Positions 36,217-47,298 of a stretch of 64,000 nt of DNA are shown piece by piece. Position 1 is the stretch's first letter. Each line of letters begins with the position of its first letter. A program made the translations under genes and the position numbers. The notes under the pieces are model-generated. The model made no database searches. It was not told where the DNA came from and saw nothing but the letters and a program-made list of their open reading frames with translations. The stretch spans positions 8,618,001-8,682,000 of the forward strand of contig OZ316898.1 of NCBI GenBank assembly GCA_973895155.1. The letters run 5' to 3'. The DNA comes from Marsupella aquatica. Taxonomy: Eukaryota; Marchantiophyta.

Positions 36217-36905
36217 TATCAACCTGTCCCCCTAAGTTGCCTAAATCTCTACGGTGTCCCCCAAACCTTATATGGGTTAGTACTAACCCAACAACAGGTC
36301 CCCACTGCCAGATGTCAAGGCATGATTGGCCTGAACTAACCTGCCCAAGCTAAGCTTCCCCCTCCCTATGGCCGCCTGTAACTTTGGATTTGAGACGTTT
36401 TTTTCTTTGTGAAGAAAAGGGCAAGAAAATGCAGGGAAAAATGAGGTACAGAGTGACAACTTTGTTGCGCCTCTGTGTGTAAACCCTAGGGGTGAACTAA
36501 GGTTGCTGCTGCTCAAAGGTCGAGAGTGAACTCAAGGTATGACACTGCCAAAAGTGGGGAGGCAAATGTGTAAACATTTGCAACAATGTTTCCTTTGTAA
36601 AATCGGGGCCAGGAAGTAAATGCTGCATTCTCAGGCTGCGTTAAGTGGGGAGGGCTGCGTACTCGGGCTGCGCTTCCACCCGGGTCTGAAGCAAAGTGAA
36701 GCCTGCTTCCAAAATGGGCCACCACAGGGAGGGGGAAGCTTAACTTGGGCAGGTTAGTCCGGGGCAATCATGCCTTGACATCTGGCATTGGGAACCCAAA
36801 GTTGGGTTAGTACTAACCCGTATACGGTATGGGGGGCAGGGAAGCAAATAAATTTGTTTGGGGAACACCTCAGAGATTTAGGCAAGTTAGGGGGACAGGT
36901 TGATA
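36217..36905. mobile_element. Foldback (long inverted repeat) element
   Basis: The left arm 36217-36366 and right arm 36727-36905 are reverse complements over 150-180 bp at roughly 85-90 percent, for example GATGTCAAGGCATGATTG and TATCAACCTGTCCCCCTAA in both. Each arm contains the palindrome GGGTTAGTACTAACCC. The right arm has an extra segment of about 25 bp. The 360-bp loop has no recognisable coding sequence. The structure fits a foldback or Mutator-type non-autonomous element. Confidence 0.85.
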
Positions 36906-37110
36906 AAGAGCTGGTATGAAGTTTTATGGATCAAGAGGTGTCACCTAAATAAGGGGCCTCTCCAAATAGAGTAGAATTAAAAAGAAACAAAGTTTACCAT
37001 ACTTCTTTGTGAATTACAAAGCGTTGTACAAATAGTGCATTCAGATTAATGCACTTGTGTCTACCAGAAAGTGTTGTAACTCTCTCACATGTCAAAAAGT
37101 ATTTCAATAT

Positions 37111-37452
37111 TAGTGTTTCATAAACTAGTCAAATTAAAGTGTCTCCTCACATGAATTATTATAATCATTGTTTCAGTTCTTTTGGATAAGTCAAAATAAG
37201 CATCTACGAGGATGAACGTGCTATTTTGCTAGTTAGTGAGGTTGATAGGGAGTGTCTTTGAGCAAAAGTTAAATGGCCAACTAGTGTTTCATAAACTAGT
37301 AAAATTAAAATGTCTCCTCACATGAACTATTATAATGATTGTTTCAATTTTTTTTTGGATAAGTCAAAACAGGCATCTAGTAGGATGAACATGCTATATT
37401 TGATTTGATAGTTAGTGAGGTTGAGAGGAAGTGTCTTTGAGCATATGTCATA
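37111..37452. repeat. 171-bp tandem duplication
   Basis: Copies start at 37111 and 37282 with TAGTGTTTCATAAACTAGT. They share GTCTCCTCACATGAA, TGGATAAGTCAAAA, AGGATGAAC and GTTAGTGAGGTTGA and end GTGTCTTTGAGCA, with about 10 percent differences and small indels. Confidence 0.88.
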
Positions 37453-39020
37453 TGGCCGCCAAGCAATTAAGGAGTCTGTAGGGTAACTGGGTTTTCAAGG
37501 AGTGTGTGAACTGCCGGGGAGAGTGGCAGGTTAAACACGTTAAAAAAGGTGTACAATGACACAGTAGGTCAATCTCATGGCTAGGAAAAACTGGCACCTT
37601 AATGGAAAGGCCATGAGGGTTTTGGCTAGAGTGAAATGAAACAAATCATAAAAAAGAAATCAAAAGTGAGATTACATATTATAGTATTTAGATTTAGTTT
37701 TTGCACTCCTTACTACTATCCAGTTTGGGGGTTCAAATTTTGGCGCTGGTGTCCACTTTTGTAATTACTTATTATTATGTAGACTAACCAAATGACTACT
37801 ACGGTATACGTCTCCGATTGTGATTCTTCAGAAGGAGGGTGTGACATTTCAGGGACAGCTTTTCGAAGTCTTTGTCCTCGTAATAATGTCGAGGGCCTGA
37901 TCTGATCTGAGAGCATCGTCGGACTGGGCTGGCGGGGACTCCGTGAAGGTCACAGCAATGGCGATGGCTGGGCCGGATACAAAATTGAATTGTCATGGTC
38001 GCGAATGAACTCGACAGGGAGGGAATTTATGGCACAAGACGTGATGCTCATGTTGCGGTTTCCTCTCATTCTATTTCTATTTCTATTTCTATTTCTGTCC
38101 GTATATGAATCTCTACAGTCCGATCCCTTCTGTACCAACAAACAAGCTGCAGTCGTCTCGCTAGCTCGCTCGCCTCCTGGCGCATGGGCAGCAGCAGCAG
38201 GAGCTGCAAGTCAGAGCAAATTCATTGACGATCGAGCAGCAGCTAGAGACGACCTCAGAATAAGATTGCAGAAAGTGGTCCACCGGTCCAGAGCTGCTGG
38301 CTGGCTCCACTAGTCCACTCCATCCAGTCACCTGAACTTGTCGAGAGATGGAAAGAAACCCGTGAACTACTTTTGCATGTGTCCTGCTCTAATGCAGGCG
38401 CATTTCTCTCCTCTTGTTTGACTACGAGTTGAAGCTTCGTTGTCACTGACTCCTAACTGACCTTGCTTCTGTACAGTAGTTGCTAGCTATGTGTCTTGAC
38501 TTATCAGATTGTTCGATGTCTCTCACAGTCAGGTAGTACTACCCATCGCCTGATCGCCCCCACTCTAGTACTCTCCCTCGCTCTGTACATGCATCACGTA
38601 CTGCCTAGCTACTGACCACGGCCCCGCTCGCTTGCTCGCTCATCACATTTTTCCCGGTTGACCCAGAACAGCAGCTCTGAGCGAGCTCTCCGTGACATTG
38701 GACTTTGATCGAGGTCTCCTCCAGTTTTCGTCGGCTCCGGATCGAGCTTCTTGTTCTTGTTGAATTGTTGGTACGACGTATCCGGAAAAAGGATCGGTGA
38801 CACGGGATGGGAGAAGTGCGTTTGTACCGTGGTCCATGATTTACGCTTCCTTCGATCCCGTATCGCCGTGACCGATTCTTTCCGAGTAGAAGGACGAATT
38901 GAGCGCACCGAATGAGGAGTGTGGACAATTTGGACAGGGCTTTGAGTACTCCCATCCCGGCTTGCCCCTAAAATGTCCAAAGCTGTGCTGGTGTCAAGGA
39001 AGGATTGTTGTGTGTCCAGT
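37453..39020. other. Intergenic, no gene recognised
   Basis: Contains a short (TTTCTA)n-like run (38069-38095). The region from 37900 to 38900 is richer in GC and CTAGCTCGC-type words, but overlapping frames on both strands show no known domain. Confidence 0.45.
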
Positions 39021-39509
39021 AGTGCGTCTCAAATATCTTAAGGGCGTCTCAAATATCTTAATTTTGCAAGCGGGACCACCCCCAAGACTGTCCCGGGTCG
39101 GGCACCAATGTCCCGCCTGACCAGTCATGCCTGGGATTTAGTGACCCATAGGGAGGGCCAGCAAAAATGTGCAGACTACCTTGCAACGCCATGCTTTGTC
39201 CCCCAAGGTTGAAAGTCGAAGGTCAGGCTTACTAGTGTTTGATGCAAGCGCTGCGACCCCAGTCAATGTTGACTACCACCAAATAAATGGCCCGGGTGTA
39301 CCCACTTTTGAGTTTTTCTCATATTTGAGACGCCCTAGTGGTATCGCAGTAGCTTATGAGTGTTCGATGCGAGCGCTGCGACCCCAGTCAATGTTGACTA
39401 CCCCCAAATAAATGGCCCGGGTGTACCCACTTTTGGTGCGCCCGAGGACTTTGCAGGCCACTTTTGAGTTTTTCTCATATTTGAGACGCCCTAGTGGTAT
39501 CGCAGTAGA
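39021..39509. repeat. Nested direct and inverted repeats around a GGGCGTCTCAAATAT motif
   Basis: GCGTCTCAAATATCTTA is doubled at 39024 and 39044, and its complement ATATTTGAGACGCCC appears in two larger direct copies (about 39236-39354 and 39360-39509). These share AGCGCTGCGACCCCAGTCAA, AATAAATGGCCCGGGTGTAC and CTAGTGGTATCGCAGTAG. The second has an insertion of about 30 bp after CCCACTTTTG. Confidence 0.8.
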
Positions 39510-39557
39510 ACAGCCTGCAGGTCACCCATGGGATAACTGGTGCACTGCCTAACTGTG

Positions 39558-39655
39558 GCTTTGGATGTGGGCATTCTCCACAATCAAGACACGATTCAGC
39601 AGAGCCACGAGCTTTGGATGTGGGCATTCTCCACAATCAAGACACGATTCAGCAG
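39558..39655. repeat. 53-bp tandem duplication
   Basis: GCTTTGGATGTGGGCATTCT begins copies at 39558 and 39611. The shared part, through CACGATTCAGCAG, shows no differences. Confidence 0.9.
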
Positions 39656-40945
39656 CCAAATTTTTGAAGCTGCTATATAGTGAATGCACATTTCAGATTT
39701 TGTGTCATGTATTTTCATTTCAATCTGCCTTATCGAGGGGCAGCCTTTGTATTCTATACATTTTTAATTAATTTTTAGACCCTTTTAGTTTTAGGTATTC
39801 TAGAGTGTTTTGAACTTATTTTGGCAGCCCCCTTTCACAGTATGTGTTTACTTAGAGATGAAACCAAAGGCTCCACCACCACGAGTGAGAGAAATGATTC
39901 TGAAGAACATGAATGCATAGCCTCTTAAGTTCTCCTCATGTTTTTCTTTCCTAGGTTTATGGTTTTTATTGAAAGGAGTGTCATTCATAAGGCACCCTGA
40001 GTTAAGTGCACACATCGTAGCATCTTTTGATTGTACCTTTTCTTGGTCACCATGCTTTTCTTGGCAGACACTTTACTTATATTGCACTTCTATGCTCTCA
40101 TATTTTATTTACTTTCAGATCACTACAAGACAAAAAATAAAACATGTTCCAGGATGAGCATGCTATATCAGCAGAGCCATGTTCTGAACTAATTGTAAAG
40201 TGAAGTGGAGTGGAGTAGTTTTGCAGAAAAGCCAAGCTCCAGCTAGCATAATCCCTCCTCCCTTTGTTCTATTGTAGTCCCAAGCCTTAACCCCCTTGCA
40301 AGGCTAGCTTGAGGGTTCCAAGTCTCATAATCCCCAGTCAGCTTTGAAGAGACTCACAATTTAAAGTTTTAATGTGGGAAAAGGAGCTTGCTAACCCGTC
40401 AAGTGTCTCAATCACTATGTGGAGCTTGCCGCCCCCCCCCCCCCCCCATCAAGTCCAACATTTTCAAGGCCTTGACACTATAAAACTTTTTTAAAATGAA
40501 ATTGTTTGCCCCTCTAAATTTGGAACATTCTTAGAAAATCCCACAAATTCTTGTTTAACAAGCCCCCTTTTCTTACAAGTCTCAAACGTGGATGGAAATG
40601 ATATTAGTCTCCTTTACAAATTGTTCAATGAATCTAAGTTGTTCCTTAGACCTATAAATAACCATTCACTTTGTTAAATGTGATGTGCTATTTTTTAGTA
40701 AATGAGACCCCACAGGCTAACTCATGGTCTCTTTGGGGGGCCATAATTGTATGCCCCTAAGGGACTACAGTCGATAACCTCCTGTAGGCCACAGCTTATC
40801 CCAGGTACCAATCGAGGGTGGGTAGAGGGCACCGTATTCTGACTAAAGTCTTAATTATGAGGCATAATAGTTCTTGGATTCAAATGTTGTGATTGACTAT
40901 TCCCTCTGGGGTTTCACATATTTCCTCTTTTAAAAAAGACCCTTA
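39656..40945. other. Intergenic, no gene recognised; poly(C) run
   Basis: No coding content. A homopolymer of 16 C lies at 40432-40447. Confidence 0.5.
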
Positions 40946-41125
40946 TGTGACCAAAGCTTTGGTCACAAACCTTGTATCAAAGAAACTGAGTATGCATAAT
41001 TTCTGAGTGAAGATTCACTATAAACCAAATGAAGCAGTTTTGAGGGGAAGCCAAAATCCGGGGCGTGTGGCTAAGGCTAGGTGTGTTTTACTTTAATTCA
41101 TCTTGTATGACCAAAGCTTTGGTCA
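40946..41125. repeat. Direct repeat of an 18-22 bp palindrome, 160 bp apart
   Basis: TGACCAAAGCTTTGGTCA occurs at 40948-40965, where it extends to a perfect 22-bp palindrome (40946-40967), and at 41108-41125. Flanks CTT.T before and CA..CCT.RTAT.AAAGA after are also shared, so about 45 bp is duplicated. Confidence 0.85.
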
Positions 41126-41216
41126 CAGTCCTCATATTGAAAGAGAATGAATTTCACTGACCCACTAGATAAACACCCTAAATTTGGCGCCTCATTCAGC
41201 ACTGTTTCTTCACTAA

Positions 41217-41390
41217 CCAGAGCGGCCGGAAATGGGTGTCAGTGATGGATTGTGCCAAAGGTGCAAGGACCAGATCGAGACCACGGAACACCTGTTCTTT
41301 AGCTGCAGACATGTGCAGCATAGATGGCATCTACTGCCCACCCTTTTTCCAAACAAAAAACAAACAAACAGAACACCAAAGCCAAAGTAG
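41217..41390 (+). pseudogene. Remnant of a non-LTR (LINE) retrotransposon zinc-binding reverse-transcriptase domain
   Basis: The frame from 41217 to a stop at 41388 reads GVSDGLCQRCKDQIETTEHL followed by FFSCRHVQHRWHLLP. The CxxC...EHLFFSC...W arrangement is characteristic of the zf-RVT domain that follows the reverse transcriptase in plant LINE polyproteins. Only about 45 residues survive; the upstream frame is closed and no YxDD polymerase motif was found nearby. It is a dead fragment. A different cysteine-rich plant protein is possible but less likely. Confidence 0.7.
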
Positions 41391-42454
41391 TGACTAGTTT
41401 ATTGAGCCCAACTTTAAGCTTACTGGGCTACCAATTCTGGCCCTTAGACATATTTTACCCTTTCTTGTGAGTGGGAATTTTAATTTTTCATTACCGAAAC
41501 AAACCAAATTTTATGTTAGACTGGACTTAATACATGGTATATTGCATTCGGATGGACCATATATAATGACCTAAGAGCCAGCAAAAGTTTGGGACTAGTA
41601 TCTTTGGCCGCTGGGTTCCATAAGATTCGGGATAAGATTGGGTGGTCCACAATCAATAAAGTACAACAACGTGATAGTGTCTGCTGTATCTTGAGTGTAT
41701 GAAGGTCTGCTATGTGCCTTTCCACATTTGTGGATGGATGTCAATTATACCTTTATGTCATAGTATGTCCAGTTATTGTGTACAAGTCTAGCCAATTGAT
41801 ATATTAGTGCTGCACACAAACTATGTAGAAATAAAGAGAGACCACAAGAGCTTGACTGTGCCTAGTGCACCAACTAGTTAGGCTCTATACCATCGTGGTT
41901 GGCTTGCCATGGTCTCACCCCTCTCAACATCTTGCCATGGCCATATCTTGTTTGTACCAGCTCATGCCTATTGCAATGCAGTACCTTCTCCAAATCTCCC
42001 AGAACATGGTGTTTGATGCCGTGGTACTAGCTTAACTTGAAATGTTTCTTTCGTCCATATAGGACTCTTCTAATAGGTACACCACTGACCTAGTATAAAT
42101 CATGCTCTCTATTCACCTCTCTCAGATCTTTCTTCTAGCTTCTAGCAATTGTGTCTGCTTTTGGCTCTCACTCACCCCCTCTTGTTTGTTCCTTCCTTTT
42201 GTAGTCACTTTTGTGGTGCTTTGTCTCTGAATAAACACAGCAATATTTTCAATTAAAGCAACAAAAAAATTGTTTCTGCTCTCCATGATTTTTTGATTCT
42301 TGTAATACGTACATCATCTACCAAGTATTCACATTCTCTACATGCATAACACATATACCTGGTCTCAAATTTTCCTCTAGCAATTTATTGTGATTGATTT
42401 TTGCTTTTCCTCCATTAAGAGTGGTCACCTCATCCTGTTCCATCCTTTGGTAAT
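41391..42454. other. Intergenic, possible LTR-retrotransposon debris
   Basis: On the minus strand TGGTATAGAGCC (41892-41881) resembles the initiator-Met primer-binding site lacking one base. On the plus strand a TATAAAT at about 42096 and an AATAAA at about 42231 are spaced as in an LTR. The two readings have opposite polarity, so neither is firm. Confidence 0.25.
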
Positions 42455-42622
42455 ATTTACGGACCCCCATTAGGAGTCTCTTGCAAATTCTCTGCCATGA
42501 GGTTGTGCCACATCACCACAACCAGCTACAAACAAGAATGATCATACTTTTAACAATAACAAACATGCACATTCCTGTTTGTGGCAAAAGCAACGTAATT
42601 TTTGGGGCGCCATGCCGTAAAT
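42455..42622 (+). mobile_element. Non-autonomous element family N, copy 2
   Basis: Same block order as copy 1 at 35068. Here the ends are TAATATTTACGG and CCGTAAATATTA, an exact 12-bp inverted pair. The outer AATATT could be a target-site duplication, since it is palindromic and reads the same on both sides. Confidence 0.65.
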
Positions 42623-42834
42623 ATTAAACGTAAAAAAACCAAAATACAAAGGAAGAGATGTGATTTAGTAAAACAAAGTTACCATTTTGATGTTTGTCAA
42701 AAATATATCAGTGTTTTATATCAAATGCTTGTATTTTTTAATTGTTTGCAAGTTTGAAAAAAGCAATCGATAGATTGAAATGTACATAGTTAAAACCCCT
42801 TTTGCTTCACATTGTAAAACTAAATAATAAATCT
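42623..42834. other. AT-rich spacer, nothing recognised
   Basis: Low-complexity A/T-rich DNA between the family N element and the minisatellite. Confidence 0.4.
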
Positions 42835-43310
42835 CCTTAGTACTTGATAAAATCTGCCAATGTTTGATTCATTGGAAAACTCAAGATCAAGATTTAGAAA
42901 CTCGTGACCTCTTTAGTAAATCTCTCAATGTCACACTCATTGGAAAGCTAGAGTAAAATTAAAAACTCATCATCTAATTAGTACTTGATAAAATCTATGA
43001 ATGTTAGTTTCATTGGAAAGCTAGAGAAATTTAGATACTCATGATCTCTCTATTTCTTGACAAATAATCTCAATGTCACACATTAGAAAGCTAAAGAGAT
43101 TGAAAACCTCTTGATCTCTTGAGTACTGTGACAAAATCTGACATGAAATTTGTCAATGTCGGACTCAATGTTGGAAAGCTAAAAGAATTCATGAACTCAT
43201 GATGAAAATTTCTTATACTCACACTCATTGGAAAGGCAAAGAAATTCAAAAACTCATATAGAACTTGACAAAATTTGTCAATTTGAGGCTCGTTGGAAAC
43301 CCTTTCTCGA
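42835..43310. repeat. Degenerate minisatellite, units of about 60-80 bp
   Basis: About seven units follow the pattern AGTACTTGACAAAATCT, CAATGTCACACTCATTGGAA, AGCTAGAGAAATT and AAACTCATGATCTCT. The TTGGAAAGCTA-type marker recurs at about 42871, 42940, 43011, 43084, 43172 and 43229. Units differ by substitutions and small indels, indicating an old array. Confidence 0.78.
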
Positions 43311-46300
43311 TTAAGAGATATCACAATCTCGTCACCGTCACAAACTTAGCCGCTACAAATTGATTTCTTTGATTACGTTGTCATCGCTTGTCCACAATGC
43401 TTGCTTCCTAGCTTGAATTGTTTGCATCTCTTAGATAGTCTTCAACTAAAGCTCACTCTGAACACAGGTTGATGCCAAATGCAGCCTCTATGTCAAAGAA
43501 ACAATTGTTGGTCTTCCCCTCACACCATAGCTTTCTAAATAAAAATAACTACAAATCCTTTGTGTGAAGTGATGGCTCGTTCATTTTGTGTGTTCTTCCC
43601 ACCGAATCGACAAGCGCTCTTTTGCCAACAACTGAGTGTTGTGCTCCAGTCTGTCTTGTGGCGGTAATGCTCAATGTAACTCACAAACAATCAATCAAGA
43701 ATGGTTGAAAAATGATTTCTCCAATGTGTAAGCAAAATCTATCAAAAAACTCAATTCCTCCACATTCAACCTTCTGTTTGATAAATCTTTATCTTTTGAG
43801 CATTTTTTTTTGTACGAGCACACACGTACCAACACCATCGGGAGACTCAAAACCGTTGGTTATCGCCTTGATGAAAATTTATTTCACTTAATCACACACA
43901 CATTCCTTGGATGAACATGGGGGTCCACGGATTAATTCTAGCCTTTTGTCTTTGAATAAAAGACCTCTTGCATAGAAGAAATTAATCTTTTATTATCTCG
44001 GCCGTTGTTACAGGTACATCTTTGACCTGGCATTTCTTGTTTCAGGTATATGTCTAGGGACTATTGCATTCGGGCATGCCCTGCACAAAAGTTTAATATT
44101 TTCTGCTTCCCAATTATAATACCATATTGTCTAGATCAAGTTATTTTACTTTAATGTGTACACTGTAAATCAGTCTTTTACACCAAAAAAAATTAGATGT
44201 TCCTAAATTTCCGAAGTTTCACAAAGACTACCTAAAATGATAAGGCACTGAAAATTTCAATCTATTTTTTATTTGTTGAGTGAGCCTGATACCAATCTGA
44301 CTATACAGAACGGAACAATACATGTTGGCATTTCTGACAGCAAATATATTGTATCCAACGGATGATTGTTGAACCCTTTTGATGCAGAAAAGCTGAATTT
44401 GTTCAGTGGAAAGTGAGAGCACCCAGGAATCAAACTGATAAGGGGAGGGCCTGGACAAATCAACAACGGGGAGACTGCTCGTTGTACGTAGATATACATA
44501 ATTATGTACCATACGTGATCAGGCCCGTGGATTGTGTCTCGGTGGGTCGGCGCTGCTCATAGCTTGCTTGCTGAATCTCTGAGCTCTGAGGTCTGAGTTC
44601 TGATCGAGCTCTGTCTGTCCACTCCCCAAAGGAAAGACCAAAAGCAACAAGGCACTCATGGCTTCCTACGATGCGCTCATCACTAAGCAGGAGAGTGAGC
44701 TAGAATATTTCTTTCTTTCGGGGCAGTCTTGTAATGTAATCGATCAGAAAGGCTGGATGATCGAGTGACACGCGATGGAGGCAGTGGACGGTTGGCTTAC
44801 TAGATCGATTTATTTTCTTTCTTCTGTCTGGGAAATATCCTGGGCGAATCCAGATTGTTCAATTGTTGTCCCTCCGAAACAGGTTCTATGAGTGACTCAG
44901 TGACTGACTGACTGGCTCAGAAGCGCAGTGAGCCCAGGCTGGACGAAAAGCAGCAGTAGCCAGGGAAAGAGAAACGAAAAAGCAACACTGTACTTGCAAC
45001 AGAAGGGCGTTAATTAAGCCCGCTTTCGGCACGGAAAGGGCTTTGGAATCCCAACAATAAAAACCAGAAACAGAAGCCATTGTACGCGCGCACTCGTCGA
45101 ATGAATGGAAGCACTCAACGAAGGAAGGAAGGAATGCGCACACACACAATACTTCAATTCAAGCGGGTACGCCGGTACGTCGGCGATGCCTCGCCGAGCC
45201 GAGCCGGGCCTCGATGGTGTGTACTCGCGCTCGCACTGTCATAATTTAATGCCCTCCCGAATGTGCGATGTGGTGCTGTGCTGTTCAGTGGAGAGTGCGT
45301 GTTGCACCTCCTCCAGCAGGCAGGCAGGCGGACAGGCAGGCAATGAGGCGACCCATCCACACCACCTTTACGGTACTGCATGAATGTATGTAATTGCAAG
45401 TAAGCTATGGAATGATAACGAAGATCTTAGTTACGGACGGAACTGGCAATGGCTGGGCCTGGCATGGCCTGGCCCAGAGCTAGGGCTCTAGGACATTGAA
45501 GATCTTTACGGAACAGGGCCCAGTCCGCCAGAGCTCATTGAAGACCAGCGTTGACGAATTTTCCCTGTGAGCTCCACATTTGTGCACGGTGGCGAAATTG
45601 CTGCGAAGCGGGGCTGACTGAGGATGGGAGTAAGCTCTCGATGGCGCCGTGAATTGGTAGAAAGCTCTGATCAATCCATCCAGCCTTACTCCTCTCCCCG
45701 TACCGTCCTCCATGTAAATGCTCGTCCTGACAGCCCATTGACTTGCGAGGCTGTCATTCATGCGAACAAGTTTTGGCCCGGCGTCAAGTTGCTTGATGGC
45801 GGCACATGGTGGCATGGTCACTGCCGCACTCGTCACTTAGACGGGCGGGCGAGGCTCATCAATTAATTAAGCGCTTGTGCCAGTCCAGTCATTCTCTCTC
45901 GATCAGACAGTCTCTCGCTAATCATCACGGAGGGGAGGAATCTTGTTATTAAACATTCAGGCCCATGATGTGGGGCTCGACGCAGCTCTCTCTCGATCAA
46001 TCAGTCGGGTCACCCTTCCCCCTCCCCACTCCAGCAGTACACAGTCCATACCTTGAGCATTCTGAATTTCTGAGCTAGCAGACATCCACAGTGGCATCAG
46101 AGAAGTGTTGCAGCAGTAGCAGCAGCGTCACGTCACGAGAATATGTATTGAATTGGATCCTGACATGTTCACTCAATTGTGGCTTCACCGTTAATCACTT
46201 CCAGCGCATTCATTCCCACCTTAGATCTCGTTTAATTACGAGTCGATAAGTCAATGACTGGACGAGTGAAGCATGGCCCTGCTCGTACTGTCGTCTCACA

Positions 46301-47147
46301 TGTTCTGGAGTGGAGGGCTTTTCAAATTCTGTAGCGAGCGAAAGGCCAGCTGCATCGATGAACTACGTATAATTGTATCAAAGAGCTAGATCGACGATTC
46401 ATCGAGTTCAGCACGTCTAGACTCTTGAGCTCAGAAATTCGGTTTCATCATCGCATTAACTTCCTGGAACTCTACTGTAGTTTGGAATCAATTGTAGTTT
46501 GGAGTCAATTGGGGGAAGACTACTTTTGGGTTTAAATATTAGAGTTGTACTTAATGTGACCCAATCGTGGTGACTCAGCCCTTAGTAATGCATGCATCCA
46601 TGGTGAGTGGAGAGATTCTAGAGGTCAGAAGAGAGTTGAACTAATCTAGATACCCAGCCAAATTTTTTTTGTATTTAAAAAATTAGTCAAGGTGGCACTC
46701 TACTCGTTTATGGGGAAAGGAAAGTTGGCAATTCCAATGCTTTGGGTTGCACCCAACTAGTTCATTGGCTATTCCCAAAGTTTAGTAGTGCACTCAGTTG
46801 GAGAATGGTAACTTGAACAGAGCTCCGCCAGCTCATTGTGAACCACTGGCAACTATGTATATTGCATGCTAATGAGTAGCAGGCGAACACTCCTCATCTT
46901 GCCTAGGGCTTGCTGGCAAATTGAATGATGTCAGCCCTTGATCCTGATGTGGCGAATGGCTGCCATTTAGCCCCAGTATCATTATAGCCAGCCCCTTTCT
47001 AAGGTAACTTTTTGGAAAACTTTTGCCCACAAAACAATGGCCATAGATCCCAATGGACACTCAAACTGCCACAAGGGCTCTAGGATGTCTGTTGCTCTAA
47101 GTCACAAGTAGTTTTGCTTGTCGAGCAAAATGAGGAGAGCTATGTTA
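43311..47147. other. Intergenic, no gene recognised
   Basis: Mixed composition, with a more complex GC-richer stretch at 44500-46500 carrying many overlapping short frames on both strands. None shows a known domain or splice-consistent family match. Confidence 0.45.
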
Positions 47148-47298
47148 ACTTGATGAAACTCCAAAATAAAACATGTTCCTTGATGGTCCAGGACACCGCG
47201 AGTGATCCAGACCATTGGTAGACCTTTAATTGAGGTACGCAAAATCTCATGGGGTCCATCAAGTAAGTAAACACTTTTAAATCTAAAGGTCCATTGAG
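47148..47298 (-). mobile_element. MITE-like family M, copy C
   Basis: Reverse orientation: CTTGATGAAACTCCAAAATA at the left, AGTGATCCAGACCATTGGTA in the centre, then CTCATGGGGTCCATCAAGTA and a diverged right terminus. Terminal inverted repeats are recognisable but decayed. Confidence 0.7.

Noticed and set aside
41881-42265. LTR with TGGTATAGAGCC primer-binding-like site
   Set aside because: The primer site and the TATA/AATAAA signals point in opposite directions, and no paired LTR or gag-pol was found.
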